Source: Luteimonas panaciterrae (GTDB lineage Bacteria; Pseudomonadota; Gammaproteobacteria; Xanthomonadales; Xanthomonadaceae). From it: a stretch of DNA of 64,000 nucleotides. Shown here in pieces: positions 17,785-28,300 of this stretch (the first letter of the stretch is position 1; every line of letters begins with the position of its first letter). The DNA lies in the NCBI RefSeq assembly GCF_020511115.1, contig NZ_JAJAVH010000011.1:186001-250000 (forward strand). The letters run 5' to 3'. Below the pieces are notes generated by a model. It was not told the DNA's origin. It saw nothing but the letters and a program-made list of their open reading frames with translations, and made no database searches. The translations under genes were made by a program, and so were the position numbers.

Positions 17785-17814
17785 TTCGAGTGGTGCGGCG
17801 CCGGCGGTGTTTTC

Positions 17815-18087
17815 TTACGAGGAAGCGGGAATGCGCTCTTCCGGAAGCGCCACGGAAATATCGAGCACGTCGTGCTCGCCTTCCTTGACCAGGTCGACCT
17901 TGATCGCGTCGACATCGATGCTGACGTACTTGCGGATCACTTCCAGCAGTTCGCGCTGCAGCAGCGGCAGGTAGTCGGGGCCGCCGCGCTTGGTGCGTTC
18001 CTGCGCGACGATGATGCGCAGGCGCTCCTTGGCGATCGAGGCTGTGTTCTTCTTGGTTTTCAGGAAGTCGAACAGTCCCATGCTCAA
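17815..18087 (-). CDS. minE: Cell division topological specificity factor MinE
   Basis: A 90-residue MinE with the N-terminal membrane-targeting and MinD-stimulating part ([21 protein letters not shown]) and the C-terminal dimer domain. It drives pole-to-pole oscillation by stimulating the MinD ATPase. The ATG overlaps the minD stop by four bases (ATGA), so translation is coupled. Confidence 0.96.
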   Translation of the reverse strand: MSMGLFDFLKTKKNTASIAKERLRIIVAQERTKRGGPDYLPLLQRELLEVIRKYVSIDVDAIKVDLVKEGEHDVLDISVALPEERIPASS

Positions 18088-18893
18088 CCTCCGAAGAGCT
18101 TGCTGAAGAAGCCCTTCTTCTCGAACTGGGTAAAGCGCATCGGCCGGCTCTCGCCGAGCAGGCGCGCGACGGCGTCGTCGTAGGCTTGGCCAGCCTCGGA
18201 TTCGAGGTCGAGGATGACCGGTTCGCCCTTGTTGGAAGCGTTGAGCACGTCGCCGGATTCCGGGATCACGCCGATCGTTTTCAGGCCGAGCACTTCCTCC
18301 ACGTCCTTGATCGACAGCATCTCGCCTTCCTCGACGCGCCGCGGGTTATAGCGCGTCAGCAGCAGGTTGGCCTTGGGCGATTCGCCGGCTTCGGCCTTGC
18401 GGGTCTTGGAGTCGAGCAGGCCGAGGATGCGGTCGGAGTCGCGCACGCTGGAGACTTCCGGATTCACCACCACGATCGCCTGGTCGGCGAAGTACATCGC
18501 CAGGAACGCGCCCTTCTCGATGCCGGCGGGGGAGTCGCAGACGATGAAGTCGAAGCCGTCCTCGCCGAGGTCGTTGAGCACCTTCTCCACGCCTTCCTTG
18601 GTCAGCGCGTCCTTGTCGCGGGTCTGCGAGGCGGCCAGGATGAAGAGGGTCTCGAAGCGCTTGTCCTTGATCAACGCCTGCTTCAGCGTTGCCTCGCCCT
18701 GCGTGACGTTGACGAAATCGTAGACCACGCGCCGTTCGCACCCCATGATCAGGTCGAGGTTGCGCAGGCCGACGTCGAAGTCGATCACCGCGACCTTCTT
18801 GCCGTGGCGCGCGAGACCGCAAGCGATGCTGGCGCTGGTGGTGGTTTTGCCGACGCCGCCCTTGCCGGACGTGACTACGATGATTTCTGCCAA
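18084..18893 (-). CDS. minD: Septum site-determining protein MinD
   Basis: A 269-residue ATPase of the ParA/MinD class. The deviant Walker A motif GKGGVGKTT is at residues 10-18, VCDSPAGIE is the Walker B region, and the C-terminus [12 protein letters not shown] is the amphipathic membrane-targeting helix. It recruits MinC to the membrane away from midcell. It lies 81 bases after minC and overlaps minE. Confidence 0.97.
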   Translation of the reverse strand: MAEIIVVTSGKGGVGKTTTSASIACGLARHGKKVAVIDFDVGLRNLDLIMGCERRVVYDFVNVTQGEATLKQALIKDKRFETLFILAASQTRDKDALTKEGVEKVLNDLGEDGFDFIVCDSPAGIEKGAFLAMYFADQAIVVVNPEVSSVRDSDRILGLLDSKTRKAEAGESPKANLLLTRYNPRRVEEGEMLSIKDVEEVLGLKTIGVIPESGDVLNASNKGEPVILDLESEAGQAYDDAVARLLGESRPMRFTQFEKKGFFSKLFGG

Positions 18894-18974
18894 AGCCTTA
18901 TCTCCTGTTGATCGATGTGCCGCGCCCTCGCCAAGCCTGCGGGAGAACCCGCGGATTTTGTGAAGGGCTCCGCA

Positions 18975-19778
18975 TTATTGCAGAGCGGCTATTTTGAGTT
19001 CTTCTTTTTCGAGCCAGACCTGCACGGCCTTGCCATGCAGGTCCTTGGGAATTTCGTCCAGCACTTTGTAGTGCCCGGCGACGGCGACGAGTTCGGCATG
19101 GAACTCGCGGCAGAAGATACGCGCCTTCTCGTTGCCCTGGGCGCCGGCCAGCGCGCGCCCGCGCAGGGCGCCGTAAATGTGAACGGAGCCGTCGGCGATC
19201 ACCTCGGCACCGGCACCGACCGTGGTCAGGACGGTGAGATCGCGGTTGTCCGCGTAGATCTGCTGACCTGAGCGGACGGGGGTGGCTTGGATCATGCCGG
19301 GCTCGCCGCCGGGGGCGGGGGCCGCGGACCGGGGGGGCGGGGCGGCGGGTTCCGGAGCGGCCTGCGGCGATGGCGCGGAGGCCGCCTGCGGGGCCGGGGC
19401 CGGCGCGGCCGCCTCGGCCGAGGATTCGTACTGGGCGCGGAACTTGGCCAGCAGCGGCAGGCCGAGCTCGACGGCGAGCTTCTCGTTGTCGCTGCTGCCG
19501 TAGGCCAGGGCGACCGGCAGCACGCCGGCGTCCTTCAGGCCTTCGAGCAGGGCACGGGCGGTGGCGGCGTCGGGCGTGGCGGCGAGGCCGCCGAAATCGA
19601 CGATCACGGCGGCGCGCGCGAACAGCTTCGGCGCGCGGGCGACGCGTTCGCGCATTTCCTGGGCCAGCTGGGCCACGTCGAGCGTGCGCACGCGCAGGTT
19701 GGCGATGCCGACCTGGCCGATCTTCAGTTCGCCGGCGAGTTCGTAGTTCGGGATTTGGGAAGAGGGTGTCGCTGCCAT
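18975..19778 (-). CDS. minC: Septum site-determining protein MinC
   Basis: A 267-residue FtsZ polymerisation inhibitor. The N-terminal domain (about 1-110) is followed by a Pro/Ala-rich linker (about 125-170) and the C-terminal beta-helix domain (IYADNRDLTVLTTVGAGAEV, IHIYGALRGRALAG pattern), which binds MinD. The linker is longer and more Ala/Pro-rich than in E. coli MinC. The ATG at 19778 is chosen because it starts the conserved domain; the frame is open further upstream into the GNAT gene. Confidence 0.93.
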   Translation of the reverse strand: MAATPSSQIPNYELAGELKIGQVGIANLRVRTLDVAQLAQEMRERVARAPKLFARAAVIVDFGGLAATPDAATARALLEGLKDAGVLPVALAYGSSDNEKLAVELGLPLLAKFRAQYESSAEAAAPAPAPQAASAPSPQAAPEPAAPPPRSAAPAPGGEPGMIQATPVRSGQQIYADNRDLTVLTTVGAGAEVIADGSVHIYGALRGRALAGAQGNEKARIFCREFHAELVAVAGHYKVLDEIPKDLHGKAVQVWLEKEELKIAALQ

Positions 19779-19780
19779 GC

Positions 19781-20386
19781 TCAGGTTCCCGTCGCGCGTC
19801 GGGCCTGCGACAGGTCGCGCGGGCGGGTGAGCCAGGGAGCGTTGGGCAATTCGTCGCCGTAATGCTCGCGCACCCAGGCGTAGCTGCACAGCTCTTTCAT
19901 CAGCATCGAGGCGCGCACGCCGTTCTCGGGCATCACGTGCTGGCCGACTTCCTGGAAGCCGAAGCTGCCGTGGAACACGCGTGCCGGGTCGCTGTCGTGC
20001 TCGATGAAGACCTCGCAGGTCAGCAGCGGATAGCGCAGCTCGGCATAGCTCTGCACGTCGGCATAGAACGCGCGGCCCACGCCGCCGCCACGGCGGCGGC
20101 TGGCGACCACGATGCGGTCGATGTAGAAGAAGCGCTCGTGGCGCTGGCGGAACCAGTCGTAGTTGCTGCTGTCGTGGCCGGGATCATATTCGGGAGTGCG
20201 ACCGAACCCCACCAGAAAACCGGCCATCAGCCCATCGCGCTCGGCGACGCGGAAATATTCGGCCGTATCGAAGAAACGGCGCAGCCGCGTCGCTTCGAGC
20301 GGCAGGATCACGGGGCCGGCGGCATTGTTCAGGGCAAGGATGGAATCCAGCTCGTGCTCGCGCACGTCGCGGATGACAATCGACAT
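19781..20386 (-). CDS. GNAT-family N-acetyltransferase upstream of minC
   Basis: A 201-residue acetyltransferase. The acetyl-CoA loop is visible in IDRIVVASRRRGGGVGRAFYADVQ, and a later motif in FHGSFGFQEVG. Its stop lies two bases before the minC ATG, so it is the first gene of a GNAT-minC-minD-minE unit. The substrate is unknown. Divergent upstream is a two-component system, and a dispersed repeat lies in between. Confidence 0.85.
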   Translation of the reverse strand: MSIVIRDVREHELDSILALNNAAGPVILPLEATRLRRFFDTAEYFRVAERDGLMAGFLVGFGRTPEYDPGHDSSNYDWFRQRHERFFYIDRIVVASRRRGGGVGRAFYADVQSYAELRYPLLTCEVFIEHDSDPARVFHGSFGFQEVGQHVMPENGVRASMLMKELCSYAWVREHYGDELPNAPWLTRPRDLSQARRATGT

Positions 20387-20483
20387 TCCAGAGTTCCTCG
20401 CTGCTTAAAAACGTCCTGGGCCGGTGGGACGCAAATGCATCGCACGACCGGGGCGGGATTATCGCATATGGACGAAGAAGCGC

Positions 20484-20592
20484 GTGCTTAGCGGACGCCT
20501 TCAAGGCGTCTGCTGCGCTTCTGAATGCCCGGCCATGGATGGCCGGGCCGGGCGGTCCGAAGCCGTGATGTCGCGCCATGGATGGCGACGGT
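20484..20592 (-). repeat. Dispersed palindromic repeat, copy 2
   Basis: Reverse-complement relative of 10050-10175. It carries three dyads: GACGCCTT-C-AAGGCGTC, CGGCCAT-CC-ATGGCCG and CGCCAT-GG-ATGGCG. It fills part of the 404-base gap 20387-20790 between the divergent GNAT and sensor-kinase genes. The rest of the gap should hold both promoters, but no strong hexamer pair stands out. Confidence 0.7.
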
Positions 20593-20790
20593 GGAACACT
20601 CCGAAGCTGAAGCTCCACGTGCAAGCTCATTCAAACCGAAACCCAATCCAAAATCACCCTTCACCCGGCACTCCGACACATCAAAACCCAGCCGACAACT
20701 GCACAACCCACCCGGATTTGTTTCAAACTCGTAAAACAGACATGACTTTCGGTGGGGTCCTCACCCGCCGTTTGCGCCTAACATGTCAAG

Positions 20791-22038
20791 ATGTTCGCCC
20801 GTCTCGACCACCGACGCCTGCTGCGCTACGCGGGCCTGTTCACCTGGATCGTGGTGGGCGTGCCGTTGCTCGTGTTGTCACAGCCGGCCGAACAGACGAT
20901 CGAACTCGCGGTGCAGGCCGGTCCCAGTGCCGGTGAACCGATCTGGCAAGCCTGGATCGCCTGGGGATTGTTTGGTGCGAGCTACGCCTGGCTGACGCAG
21001 GCGCTGGGAGCACGCCGGGTCCGCATCTTCGATTTCATCGCGCTGCTATTGCTCACCATCAGCGCGGTGGCCGTCAGTTACTACACCAACAGCGGACTAG
21101 GCAGCATTCTGCTGATGGTGGTGGCCTGCGTGCTGCCGTGGCTGCTGCCATTGCCGGCGGGGATCGCCTGGCTGATCCTCAGCCAGTTGATGGTCATGCC
21201 GATGTTCCTCGGGATCGGCTTCTCGTGGGCGGAGGCGCTGTTGCAGTCGATCCTGTACGGCGGCTTCTGCGTCTTCATCTTCGTCACCAGCATGGTGGCG
21301 CGACAGCAGTCACTGGCGCGCGAGGACCAGCGCCGACTCAACGCCGAACTGCGCGCCACGCGCGCGCTGCTGGCCGAGAGCGCGCGCGTCAACGAGCGCA
21401 CCCGCATCTCGCGTGAGCTGCACGATCTGCTCGGCCATCATCTGACCGCGCTGAGCTTGAACCTGGAAGTGGCCAGCCATCTCACCGAAGGACAGGCGCA
21501 TGAGCACGTCGATCAGGCGCACACGCTGGCGCGGCTGCTGCTGAGCGACGTGCGCGAGGCGGTCAGCCAGATCCGCGACAACGACGCCATCGACATGGCC
21601 GCGACGTTGCTGCCGCTGGCCGACAACGTCCCCGGCCTGCATATCGACATGGCCATGCCAAGGCCATTTCTGATCGACGATCCCGAGCGCGCGCACGTCC
21701 TGCTGCGCTGCACACAGGAGATCATCACCAACGCCGTCCGCCATGCCCAGGCCCAGGTATTGCGCCTGCGCTACAGCTGGGACGGCCACGCCATCCGGCT
21801 GCACGCGCGCGACGACGGCCGCGGCGCCGAGGATGCCGCCGCGGTCGGTAACGGCCTGCGCGGCATCCGCGAGCGCCTGGCTGAGTATGGTGGCGAACTG
21901 GAAACCGAAACGGCTGCGGGGCAGGGCTTCGTCCTGCGCTTGCGGCTGCCGCTGGAACCCGGGACTCCGGTCCCCGCCGAGCCGCCGGCACCCGAGCCGG
22001 CTGTCAGGCTCGATAACGACATGGCGGCGGCGCCATGA
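20791..22038 (+). CDS. Sensor histidine kinase, HisKA_3 (DesK/LiaS-like) type
   Basis: A 415-residue membrane kinase with five to six N-terminal membrane segments in about residues 13-170, a short coiled linker, and the HisKA_3 dimerisation domain with His211 in RISRELHDLLGHHLTALSL, followed by an HATPase domain (CTQEIITNAVRHA, DDGRGAE, GNGLRGIRERLAEYGG). The pairing with a NarL-type regulator downstream fits DesK/DesR or LiaS/LiaR systems, which sense membrane state. The start ATG lacks a good ribosome site and could be leaderless. The Pro/Glu-rich tail after the ATPase domain is non-conserved. Confidence 0.9.
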   Translation: MFARLDHRRLLRYAGLFTWIVVGVPLLVLSQPAEQTIELAVQAGPSAGEPIWQAWIAWGLFGASYAWLTQALGARRVRIFDFIALLLLTISAVAVSYYTNSGLGSILLMVVACVLPWLLPLPAGIAWLILSQLMVMPMFLGIGFSWAEALLQSILYGGFCVFIFVTSMVARQQSLAREDQRRLNAELRATRALLAESARVNERTRISRELHDLLGHHLTALSLNLEVASHLTEGQAHEHVDQAHTLARLLLSDVREAVSQIRDNDAIDMAATLLPLADNVPGLHIDMAMPRPFLIDDPERAHVLLRCTQEIITNAVRHAQAQVLRLRYSWDGHAIRLHARDDGRGAEDAAAVGNGLRGIRERLAEYGGELETETAAGQGFVLRLRLPLEPGTPVPAEPPAPEPAVRLDNDMAAAP

Positions 22039-22120
22039 ACACCGTCGCGTGCGGATCGGCGCACTGCCTGCGTCATTCCGCGATCGAAACGCGAACAAAG
22101 TCTTCCAAGGAGTAGTGAGC

Positions 22121-22762
22121 ATGATCCGTGTGTGTCTGGTCGATGATCAAACGCTGGTGCGGCAGGGGATCCGCTCGCTGTTGGCCCTCGACGGCGGCAT
22201 CGAAGTGGTTGCCGAGGCCGGTGACGGGCGGCAGGCGGTCGAACTGATCCCGCAGGTGAAGCCCGACGTGGTGCTGATGGATATGCGCATGCCGGCGATG
22301 TCCGGCCTCGAGGCGTTGCAGGCGCTGGCGCGCCTCAATGCCTTGCCGCCAACCATCATCCTGACCACGTTCGACGACGACCAGCTCGTGCTGGCCGGAC
22401 TGAAGGCCGGTGCCAAGGGCTATCTGCTCAAGGACGTCTCGCTGGAGCAACTGGTCGGCGCGATCCGCGCCGTGGCCGATGGCGGCTCGCTGGTGCAGCC
22501 GGCGGTGACCCAGCGCTTGCTCTCGGGCCTGGAACACATGCGTAACGATTTCGTCAGCCTCGATCGGCCCGATCCGCTCACCGATCGCGAAACCGAGATC
22601 CTGCGGCTGATGGCCAGCGGCTTCTCCAACAAGGAGATCGCCAATTCGCTGGGCGTGGCCGAGGGCACGATCAAGAACCACGTCTCGAACATCCTTTCGA
22701 AGCTGGGCGTGCGCGACCGCACGCGGGCCGTGTTGAAGGCCTTCGAGCTGCAATTGGTCTGA
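22121..22762 (+). CDS. NarL/FixJ-family response regulator
   Basis: A 213-residue regulator. The receiver domain has VDDQ at 7-10 and phospho-acceptor Asp54 in VLMDMRMP; the C-terminal LuxR-type helix-turn-helix contains LTDRETEILRLMASGFSNKEIAN and GTIKNHVSNILSKLGV. A strong ribosome site AAGGAG lies before the ATG. It follows its HisKA_3 kinase after 82 bases and is its cognate partner by position and family. Confidence 0.93.
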   Translation: MIRVCLVDDQTLVRQGIRSLLALDGGIEVVAEAGDGRQAVELIPQVKPDVVLMDMRMPAMSGLEALQALARLNALPPTIILTTFDDDQLVLAGLKAGAKGYLLKDVSLEQLVGAIRAVADGGSLVQPAVTQRLLSGLEHMRNDFVSLDRPDPLTDRETEILRLMASGFSNKEIANSLGVAEGTIKNHVSNILSKLGVRDRTRAVLKAFELQLV

Positions 22763-22961
22763 TGCAAGGGCGATTGTGCGCCGCAACTCGCCCCGCGCCC
22801 CGAAAAACAAGGGCGGAACGGGGGGATGACGGGCTATGCCCTTGATTTCATTCCAGCCATTTGGCGTTGATCGATGCCGCGATCGGCTCCGCGGTTCCAA
22901 AACTTGCTACGATTGCCGGTCTGTGCCCGCCCCAGCCGGATAAGGTCCTGGAGAACCCTGA

Positions 22962-24152
22962 ATGACCCGCCTCATCGAGATTCTGATTTCGTTCGCAATC
23001 GTGGCCGCCCTGATGCTGATCGTCGGCCTTGTGTTGCCGTCCGAGCGTCACTTGAGCGAAAGCGTCGAAACCAATCGCAAGATGAATATCGTTTTCGACA
23101 CGATCAACAGCCTGCGCCGCTTCAAGGATTGGAATCCGCTGTTCCTGCGTGATCCCCGCCTCAAGACCGAATTGTCGGGCCCCGGTTCCGGCGTCGGTGC
23201 CAAGCTGAGCTACAGCTCCGATGTGAGGCAGATCGGCAACGGCAGCTGGGAGATCGTCGAGTCCGAGCCCGGCAAGAAGGTCAAGTACGCGCTCGATAAT
23301 CCGCAGCGCGGCAGCGACAAGTTCATGACCTTCACCCTCAAGCCCACCGGTAAGGGCGCGGTGAAGCGCAACATCGAGATCACCCAGGAATACGACGTCA
23401 ACTACGGCTGGAACCTGTTCGGCCGCTACGCTGGCCTCTACGTCAAGCGTCACGTCGGCGACGACATCAAGCTCGGCCTCGCGCGCCTGACCACGATGCT
23501 GGCCACCGTGCCGAACGTCGACTGGGCCGTGCCGGGCACCAAGATGCGCGGCATGCAGGTGGTCGAGCGTCCCGCCGAGGACCTGCTGGTGGTCAAGGCC
23601 GGTTCGATCGAGCGCAACAACGAGAAGATCAAGGGCTCGATGAAGGCCAACATGGAGTGGATCAAGCGCACCATGGACGCCAACGGCCTGGTCGCCGCCG
23701 GTCCGATGCGCATCATCTCCACCGAACTCGGCCGCGAGAACTACACCTTCGACATTGCCCAGCCCGTCCGTAAGGCCGGCGTCGGCGAGAAGCCGAAGAC
23801 CGAGGAAGCCAAGCCCGAGGCCGACAAGCCGGCCGCCGATGCCGCCACCGCCGAGGCAGCCGCACCGAAAGCGGACAGCCTGACCCCGATCAGCGCCGCC
23901 GGCGACAAGCTCGACATCAAGATTCCGGCCGGCGCCCCGGTCGAATACGTGCAGACCAAGGCCGGCCGCGTTTCCGTGGCGTACTACACCGGCTTCATGG
24001 CCGAACTCGACAACGTCCGCAACGCGCTGCGCGCCTGGACGCTGACCCAGGGCTACGAAGTCGCGGATCGTCCGTACGAGATCTACAAGAACGGCATCGA
24101 CAAGGCGTTCACCGCCGAGGGCGAGTACGAGGTCCTGTGGACCCTGAAGTAA
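22962..24152 (+). CDS. Membrane-anchored SRPBCC-fold protein
   Basis: A 396-residue protein with one N-terminal membrane segment (LIEILISFAIVAALMLIVGL), a SRPBCC/polyketide-cyclase-like domain at about 35-190 and, after an Ala/Lys/Glu/Pro-rich linker (about 268-305), a C-terminal part resembling GyrI/effector-binding domains. Such folds bind hydrophobic ligands. No enzymatic function can be assigned. ATG at 22962 with GGAG. It ends at a strong hairpin, so it seems monocistronic. Confidence 0.8.
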   Translation: MTRLIEILISFAIVAALMLIVGLVLPSERHLSESVETNRKMNIVFDTINSLRRFKDWNPLFLRDPRLKTELSGPGSGVGAKLSYSSDVRQIGNGSWEIVESEPGKKVKYALDNPQRGSDKFMTFTLKPTGKGAVKRNIEITQEYDVNYGWNLFGRYAGLYVKRHVGDDIKLGLARLTTMLATVPNVDWAVPGTKMRGMQVVERPAEDLLVVKAGSIERNNEKIKGSMKANMEWIKRTMDANGLVAAGPMRIISTELGRENYTFDIAQPVRKAGVGEKPKTEEAKPEADKPAADAATAEAAAPKADSLTPISAAGDKLDIKIPAGAPVEYVQTKAGRVSVAYYTGFMAELDNVRNALRAWTLTQGYEVADRPYEIYKNGIDKAFTAEGEYEVLWTLK

Positions 24153-24183
24153 GCGTTCGCACTCATCGATGAAGATCGACCGA

Positions 24184-24220
24184 CGCGCCGCATCCTTGTG
24201 ATGCGGCGCGTTGCGTTTGT
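24184..24220 (+). terminator. Terminator of the SRPBCC gene
   Basis: A perfect 11-bp stem CGCGCCGCATC (24184-24194) with GATGCGGCGCG (24200-24210) and a T-rich tail TTGCGTTTGT. It precedes the DUF423 ribosome site and argues against any DUF423 start inside it. Confidence 0.75.
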
Positions 24221-24233
24221 GGAGGGCGGGAAC

Positions 24234-24593
24234 ATGTCGAACGAAGGGAACGGTGCGCGATGGCTGGTATCGGCGGGCGCCGTGCTCGCCGCCGCGGCCG
24301 TGGCGCTGTCGGCGTATGCCGCGCATGGCGCCGAAGGCGAGGCGCAGACGCGTTTGCAGACGGCGGCCGTGTTCGCCTTCGGCCACGGCATCGCGCTCGC
24401 GGCGTTGGCGCGCGGATCATTGCGCCGGCTGGCGTGGATCGCCCTGGTCGCGATCCTGTGCGGGACGCTGCTGTTCTCGGGCGCGCTGGCCCTGGCCGAG
24501 ATTGCCGGCGTGCGCACGCGCACGGCGCCGTTCGGCGGCACGCTGCTGATTATCGCCTGGCTGCTTTACGCGATCGATGCTTTGAGGAAATAG
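24234..24593 (+). CDS. DUF423-family small membrane protein (YgdD-like)
   Basis: A 119-residue protein with four hydrophobic segments and the family hallmark AAHGAEGEAQTRLQTAAVFAFGHG. The function of DUF423 proteins is not established. The ATG at 24234 has a GGAGGG ribosome site; the upstream ATG at 24201 and GTG at 24198 lie within the terminator hairpin and are rejected. Confidence 0.88.
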   Translation: MSNEGNGARWLVSAGAVLAAAAVALSAYAAHGAEGEAQTRLQTAAVFAFGHGIALAALARGSLRRLAWIALVAILCGTLLFSGALALAEIAGVRTRTAPFGGTLLIIAWLLYAIDALRK

Positions 24594-24663
24594 GGCAGAA
24601 ATTGCCCGCTTTTTCTGGTCTTATTGCCGGCGACTACGCTCGCCATTCACGACACCACACGCC

Positions 24664-25338
24664 ATGCCACGACACGCCAGAGGATTCGATACTGACGCCG
24701 CCTTCGCGCACCTGACCAAGCGCGACCGCAAGCTCGGCACCTGGATGAAGCGCATCGGCGCGATCGAACCCGATCCGCGCTGGCGCAAGTCCTTCGATCC
24801 GGTCGACGCGCTGGCGCGCGCGATCCTCTATCAGCAGCTCAGCGGCAAGGCTGCATCGACGATCGTCGGGCGGGTGGAGGCGGCGATCGGCAGCAATCGC
24901 TTCCATTGCGACACGCTCGGCCGCATCGACGACGCCGGACTGCGCGCGTGTGGTGTTTCCGGCAACAAGACGCTGGCGCTACGCGATCTGGCCTTGCGTG
25001 AATCGCGCGGCGAAATCCCCGATCTGCGCCGCATGTCGACGATGCACCACGACGACATCGTCGCCGCGCTCATCCCGGTCCGCGGCATCGGCCGCTGGAC
25101 GGTGGAAATGATGCTGATGTTCCGCCTCGGTCGGCCCGATCTGTTGCCGGTCGATGATCTTGGTGTCCGCAAAGGCGCGCAGGTCGTCGACAAGCTCGAC
25201 GAGATGCCGACGCCCAAGGAACTGGTCGAGCGCGGCGAACGCTGGGGCCCGTATCGCACCTACGCCAGCCTCTATTTGTGGCGCATCGCCGATTTCGGTT
25301 CGCAAGCGAAAGAGCCCACGAAACGCTCGCAAGAATAG
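24664..25338 (+). CDS. DNA-3-methyladenine glycosylase, AlkA-like HhH-GPD protein
   Basis: A 224-residue base-excision-repair glycosylase lacking the N-terminal domain of E. coli AlkA, like the short bacterial and yeast MAG forms. The helix-hairpin-helix LIPVRGIGRWTVEMMLMF is followed by the catalytic Asp region RPDLLPVDDLGVRKG. It removes alkylated purines from DNA. It converges on mfd, 12 bases away, but the two are on opposite strands. Confidence 0.9.
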   Translation: MPRHARGFDTDAAFAHLTKRDRKLGTWMKRIGAIEPDPRWRKSFDPVDALARAILYQQLSGKAASTIVGRVEAAIGSNRFHCDTLGRIDDAGLRACGVSGNKTLALRDLALRESRGEIPDLRRMSTMHHDDIVAALIPVRGIGRWTVEMMLMFRLGRPDLLPVDDLGVRKGAQVVDKLDEMPTPKELVERGERWGPYRTYASLYLWRIADFGSQAKEPTKRSQE

Positions 25339-25350
25339 TCCGGCGGATCC

Positions 25351-28300
25351 CTAAGCCGCGGGCCGCAGCGTCGTCAGCAACCCGCGCGCGGCATTGAAGC
25401 GCGTGGCCGCATCGGGCAATTCCAGTTTGATGCGCAGCTTGTCCGGGCCATCCATCTGATAGAGCTTCGGTTGGCCCTGGATCATGCGGATGATCGCCAT
25501 CGGGTCGACGTTCGGCTTCTCCACGAACTGCACGCGGCCGCCGCCCGGCCCGAGATCGAGCTTGCGGATGCCAAGTTCAGTGGCCTGCAGCTTGAGTTCG
25601 GCCGTGGCGAACAGATGCTTGGCCGCATCCGGCAACAGGCCGAAACGGTCGATCATCTCCACCTGCAGTTCGCGCAATTCATCGGCCGTGCGCGCGGAGC
25701 TGATGCGCTTGTAGAGTGTCAGGCGCGTGTGCACGTCGGGCAAGTAGTCGTCGGGGATCAGCGCGGGTACGTTCATCACCACGTCGGCGCCGCGTTCCTC
25801 GGGCATGTCGATGTCGGGCAGCTTGCCCTGCTTGATCGAGCGCACCGCGCGCTCCAGCAGCTCGGTGTAGAGGCTGAAGCCGACTTCCGCCATCTGACCG
25901 CTTTGATCCTCGCCCAGCAACTCGCCGGCACCGCGGATTTCCAGATCGTGCGTTGCAAGCGTGAAGCCCGCGCCCAGCTCGTCCATTGCCGAGATTGCAT
26001 CGAGGCGCTTGCGCGCGTCGGCCGTGATCGAGCGCTGGTCCGGAATCACCAGATAGGCGTAAGCGCGGTGATGCGAGCGCCCGACGCGGCCACGCAACTG
26101 GTGCAACTGCGCCAGGCCGAACTTGTCGGCGCGATTGATGATGATCGTGTTGGCGTTCGGGATGTCGATGCCGGATTCGATGATCGTCGAGCACAGCAGC
26201 ACATTGGTGCGCTGCTTGTGGAAATCGAGCATCACCCGTTCCAGTTCGCGCTCCGGCATCTGGCCGTGGGCGACGCCGATGCGGGCGTCCGGAACAAGCT
26301 CCTGCAGCTGGCGCTGCATGCGCTGGATGCTTTCGACATCGTTGTGCAGGAAATACACCTGGCCGCCGCGCGCGAGTTCGCGCTGGAAAGCCTCCCGCAG
26401 TTGCGCATCGTCCCAGGGCACGACGAAGGTCTGCACGGCCAGCCGGTGCGCGGGCGGCGTGGCGATGATGGCCAGATCGCGCAGACCCGCCATCGCCATG
26501 TTGAGCGTGCGCGGAATGGGCGTGGCCGTCAGCGTGAGCAGGTGCACGTTGGCGCGCAGCGCCTTCAACGCTTCCTTCTGGCGCACGCCGAAGCGCTGCT
26601 CCTCGTCGACGATCACCAGGCCGAGATCCTTGAATCGCACGTCCGGCTGCAGCAGGCGATGCGTGCCGACGATGACGTCGATCTTGCCCTCGGCAAGCTT
26701 GTCGAGCTCGGCCTTGATCTCCTTCGTGCTCTTGAAGCGCGACAGCACTTCCACGCGGATCGGCCAGTCGGCGAAGCGGTCGCGCATCGTGCGGTAGTGC
26801 TGTTCGGCCAGCAGTGTGGTCGGCACCAGCACCGCGACCTGCTTGCTGGCGGTGGCGGCGACAAAAGCGGCGCGCACGGCGACTTCGGTCTTGCCGAAGC
26901 CGACGTCGCCGCAGACCACGCGATCCATCGGTTGCGAGGAGGACAGATCGCGGATCACCGCCTCGATCGCGCTGTGCTGATCCGGCGTTTCCTCGAACGG
27001 GAAGGTGGCGGCGAACGGTTCGTACAGCGAGCGATCGACATCGAGCGCGAGCCCGGCGCGAGCCTGGCGCTTGGCCTGGATTTCCAGCAGCTCGGCGGCG
27101 ACGTCGCGCACCTTCTCGGCGGCCCTGCGCCTGGCCTTGGTCCATTGCTCGCCGCCGAGCGAATGCAGCGGCGCGGTTTCCGGCGATGCGCCGGAGTAGC
27201 GGCTGATCAGATGCAGCTGCGCGACCGGTACGTAGAGGCGGTCGCCCTTGGCGTATTCGATTTCGAGGTATTCGCCGGGCTGGCCGCCGGCTTCGAGCGT
27301 GATGAGCCCGCGATAACGGCCGACGCCGTGGTCCTCGTGGACGATCGGCGCGCCTTCGCTCAACTCGCCGAGATCGCGAATGATCGCTTCCGGTTCGCGA
27401 CCCGCGCGCTTGCGTCGGCGTGGCTGCGAAGCGCGCTCGGGGAACAGCTGGCGTTCGGTGAGGATGGCGATCGGCCCGCCGTCGATGCTGTCCGCATCGA
27501 GCGCGAATCCGTTGTCGAGCGGCGCGACCGCGATGGAGAACTTCGCGGCTTTCTTCGTGGCGCTGCCGCCGCGGATAAAGCTCTGGAAATCCAACAGCAC
27601 TTCCGGCTGTAATCCCGCTGCCTGCAGCACTTCCAGAAGCGCTTCGCGCCGACCCGCCGAATCCGTGGCGATCAGCGTGCGGCCGGGGTAGGTGGCGAGG
27701 AAGGATTTCAGCGCGGCGGCGGGCGCGACGTCCTTGGCAGCGACGGGCAGATCGGGCGCGGGCTGGTCGCCGAGCGGCATCGCCTGCGCATGGCGGGGAT
27801 GCTGCGCATTGCAGACTTCCACGCGCTCGGACAGGTTGAGCCGCTCGCGCAGCGCATCGGGAGACAGATAAAGCTCGTTCGGCGGCAGCAGCGGGCGTTC
27901 GATGTCGTGCCGGCGCTGCTCGTAGCGATCGCCGGTCTGCTTCCAGAAATGATCGGCCGCTTCCGAGACGCCATCGCACAGCAGCGGCATCGCCGCGGCG
28001 TCGAAATAGTCGAACAGCGTGGCGGTTGACTGCTTGTCCTTGCCGGAAGGCGCGAAGAACAGCGGCAGGTAGTATTCGATGCCGGCGGGCGCATGTCCCG
28101 ACTTCAAATCCTGGAACAGCGCGCTGCGTCGCGTATCGATGTCGAAGCGCTCGCGCAGCGTGTCCATCGCGCGTTCGAGTGAGTCATCGTCCATCGGTAC
28201 TTCGCGTCCTGGCAGCAGCTGCACGGCGTCGACCTTGTCGAGCGAGCGCTGGCTTTCCGGATCGAAGGCGCGAATGGTGTCGATGCTGTCGTCGAACAGC

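Noticed and set aside
22848..27612. Long antisense frames over the SRPBCC gene and mfd
   Set aside because: Composition (Asp/Gly/His/Arg-rich, no motifs) is that of shadow frames opposite real genes with high third-position GC.
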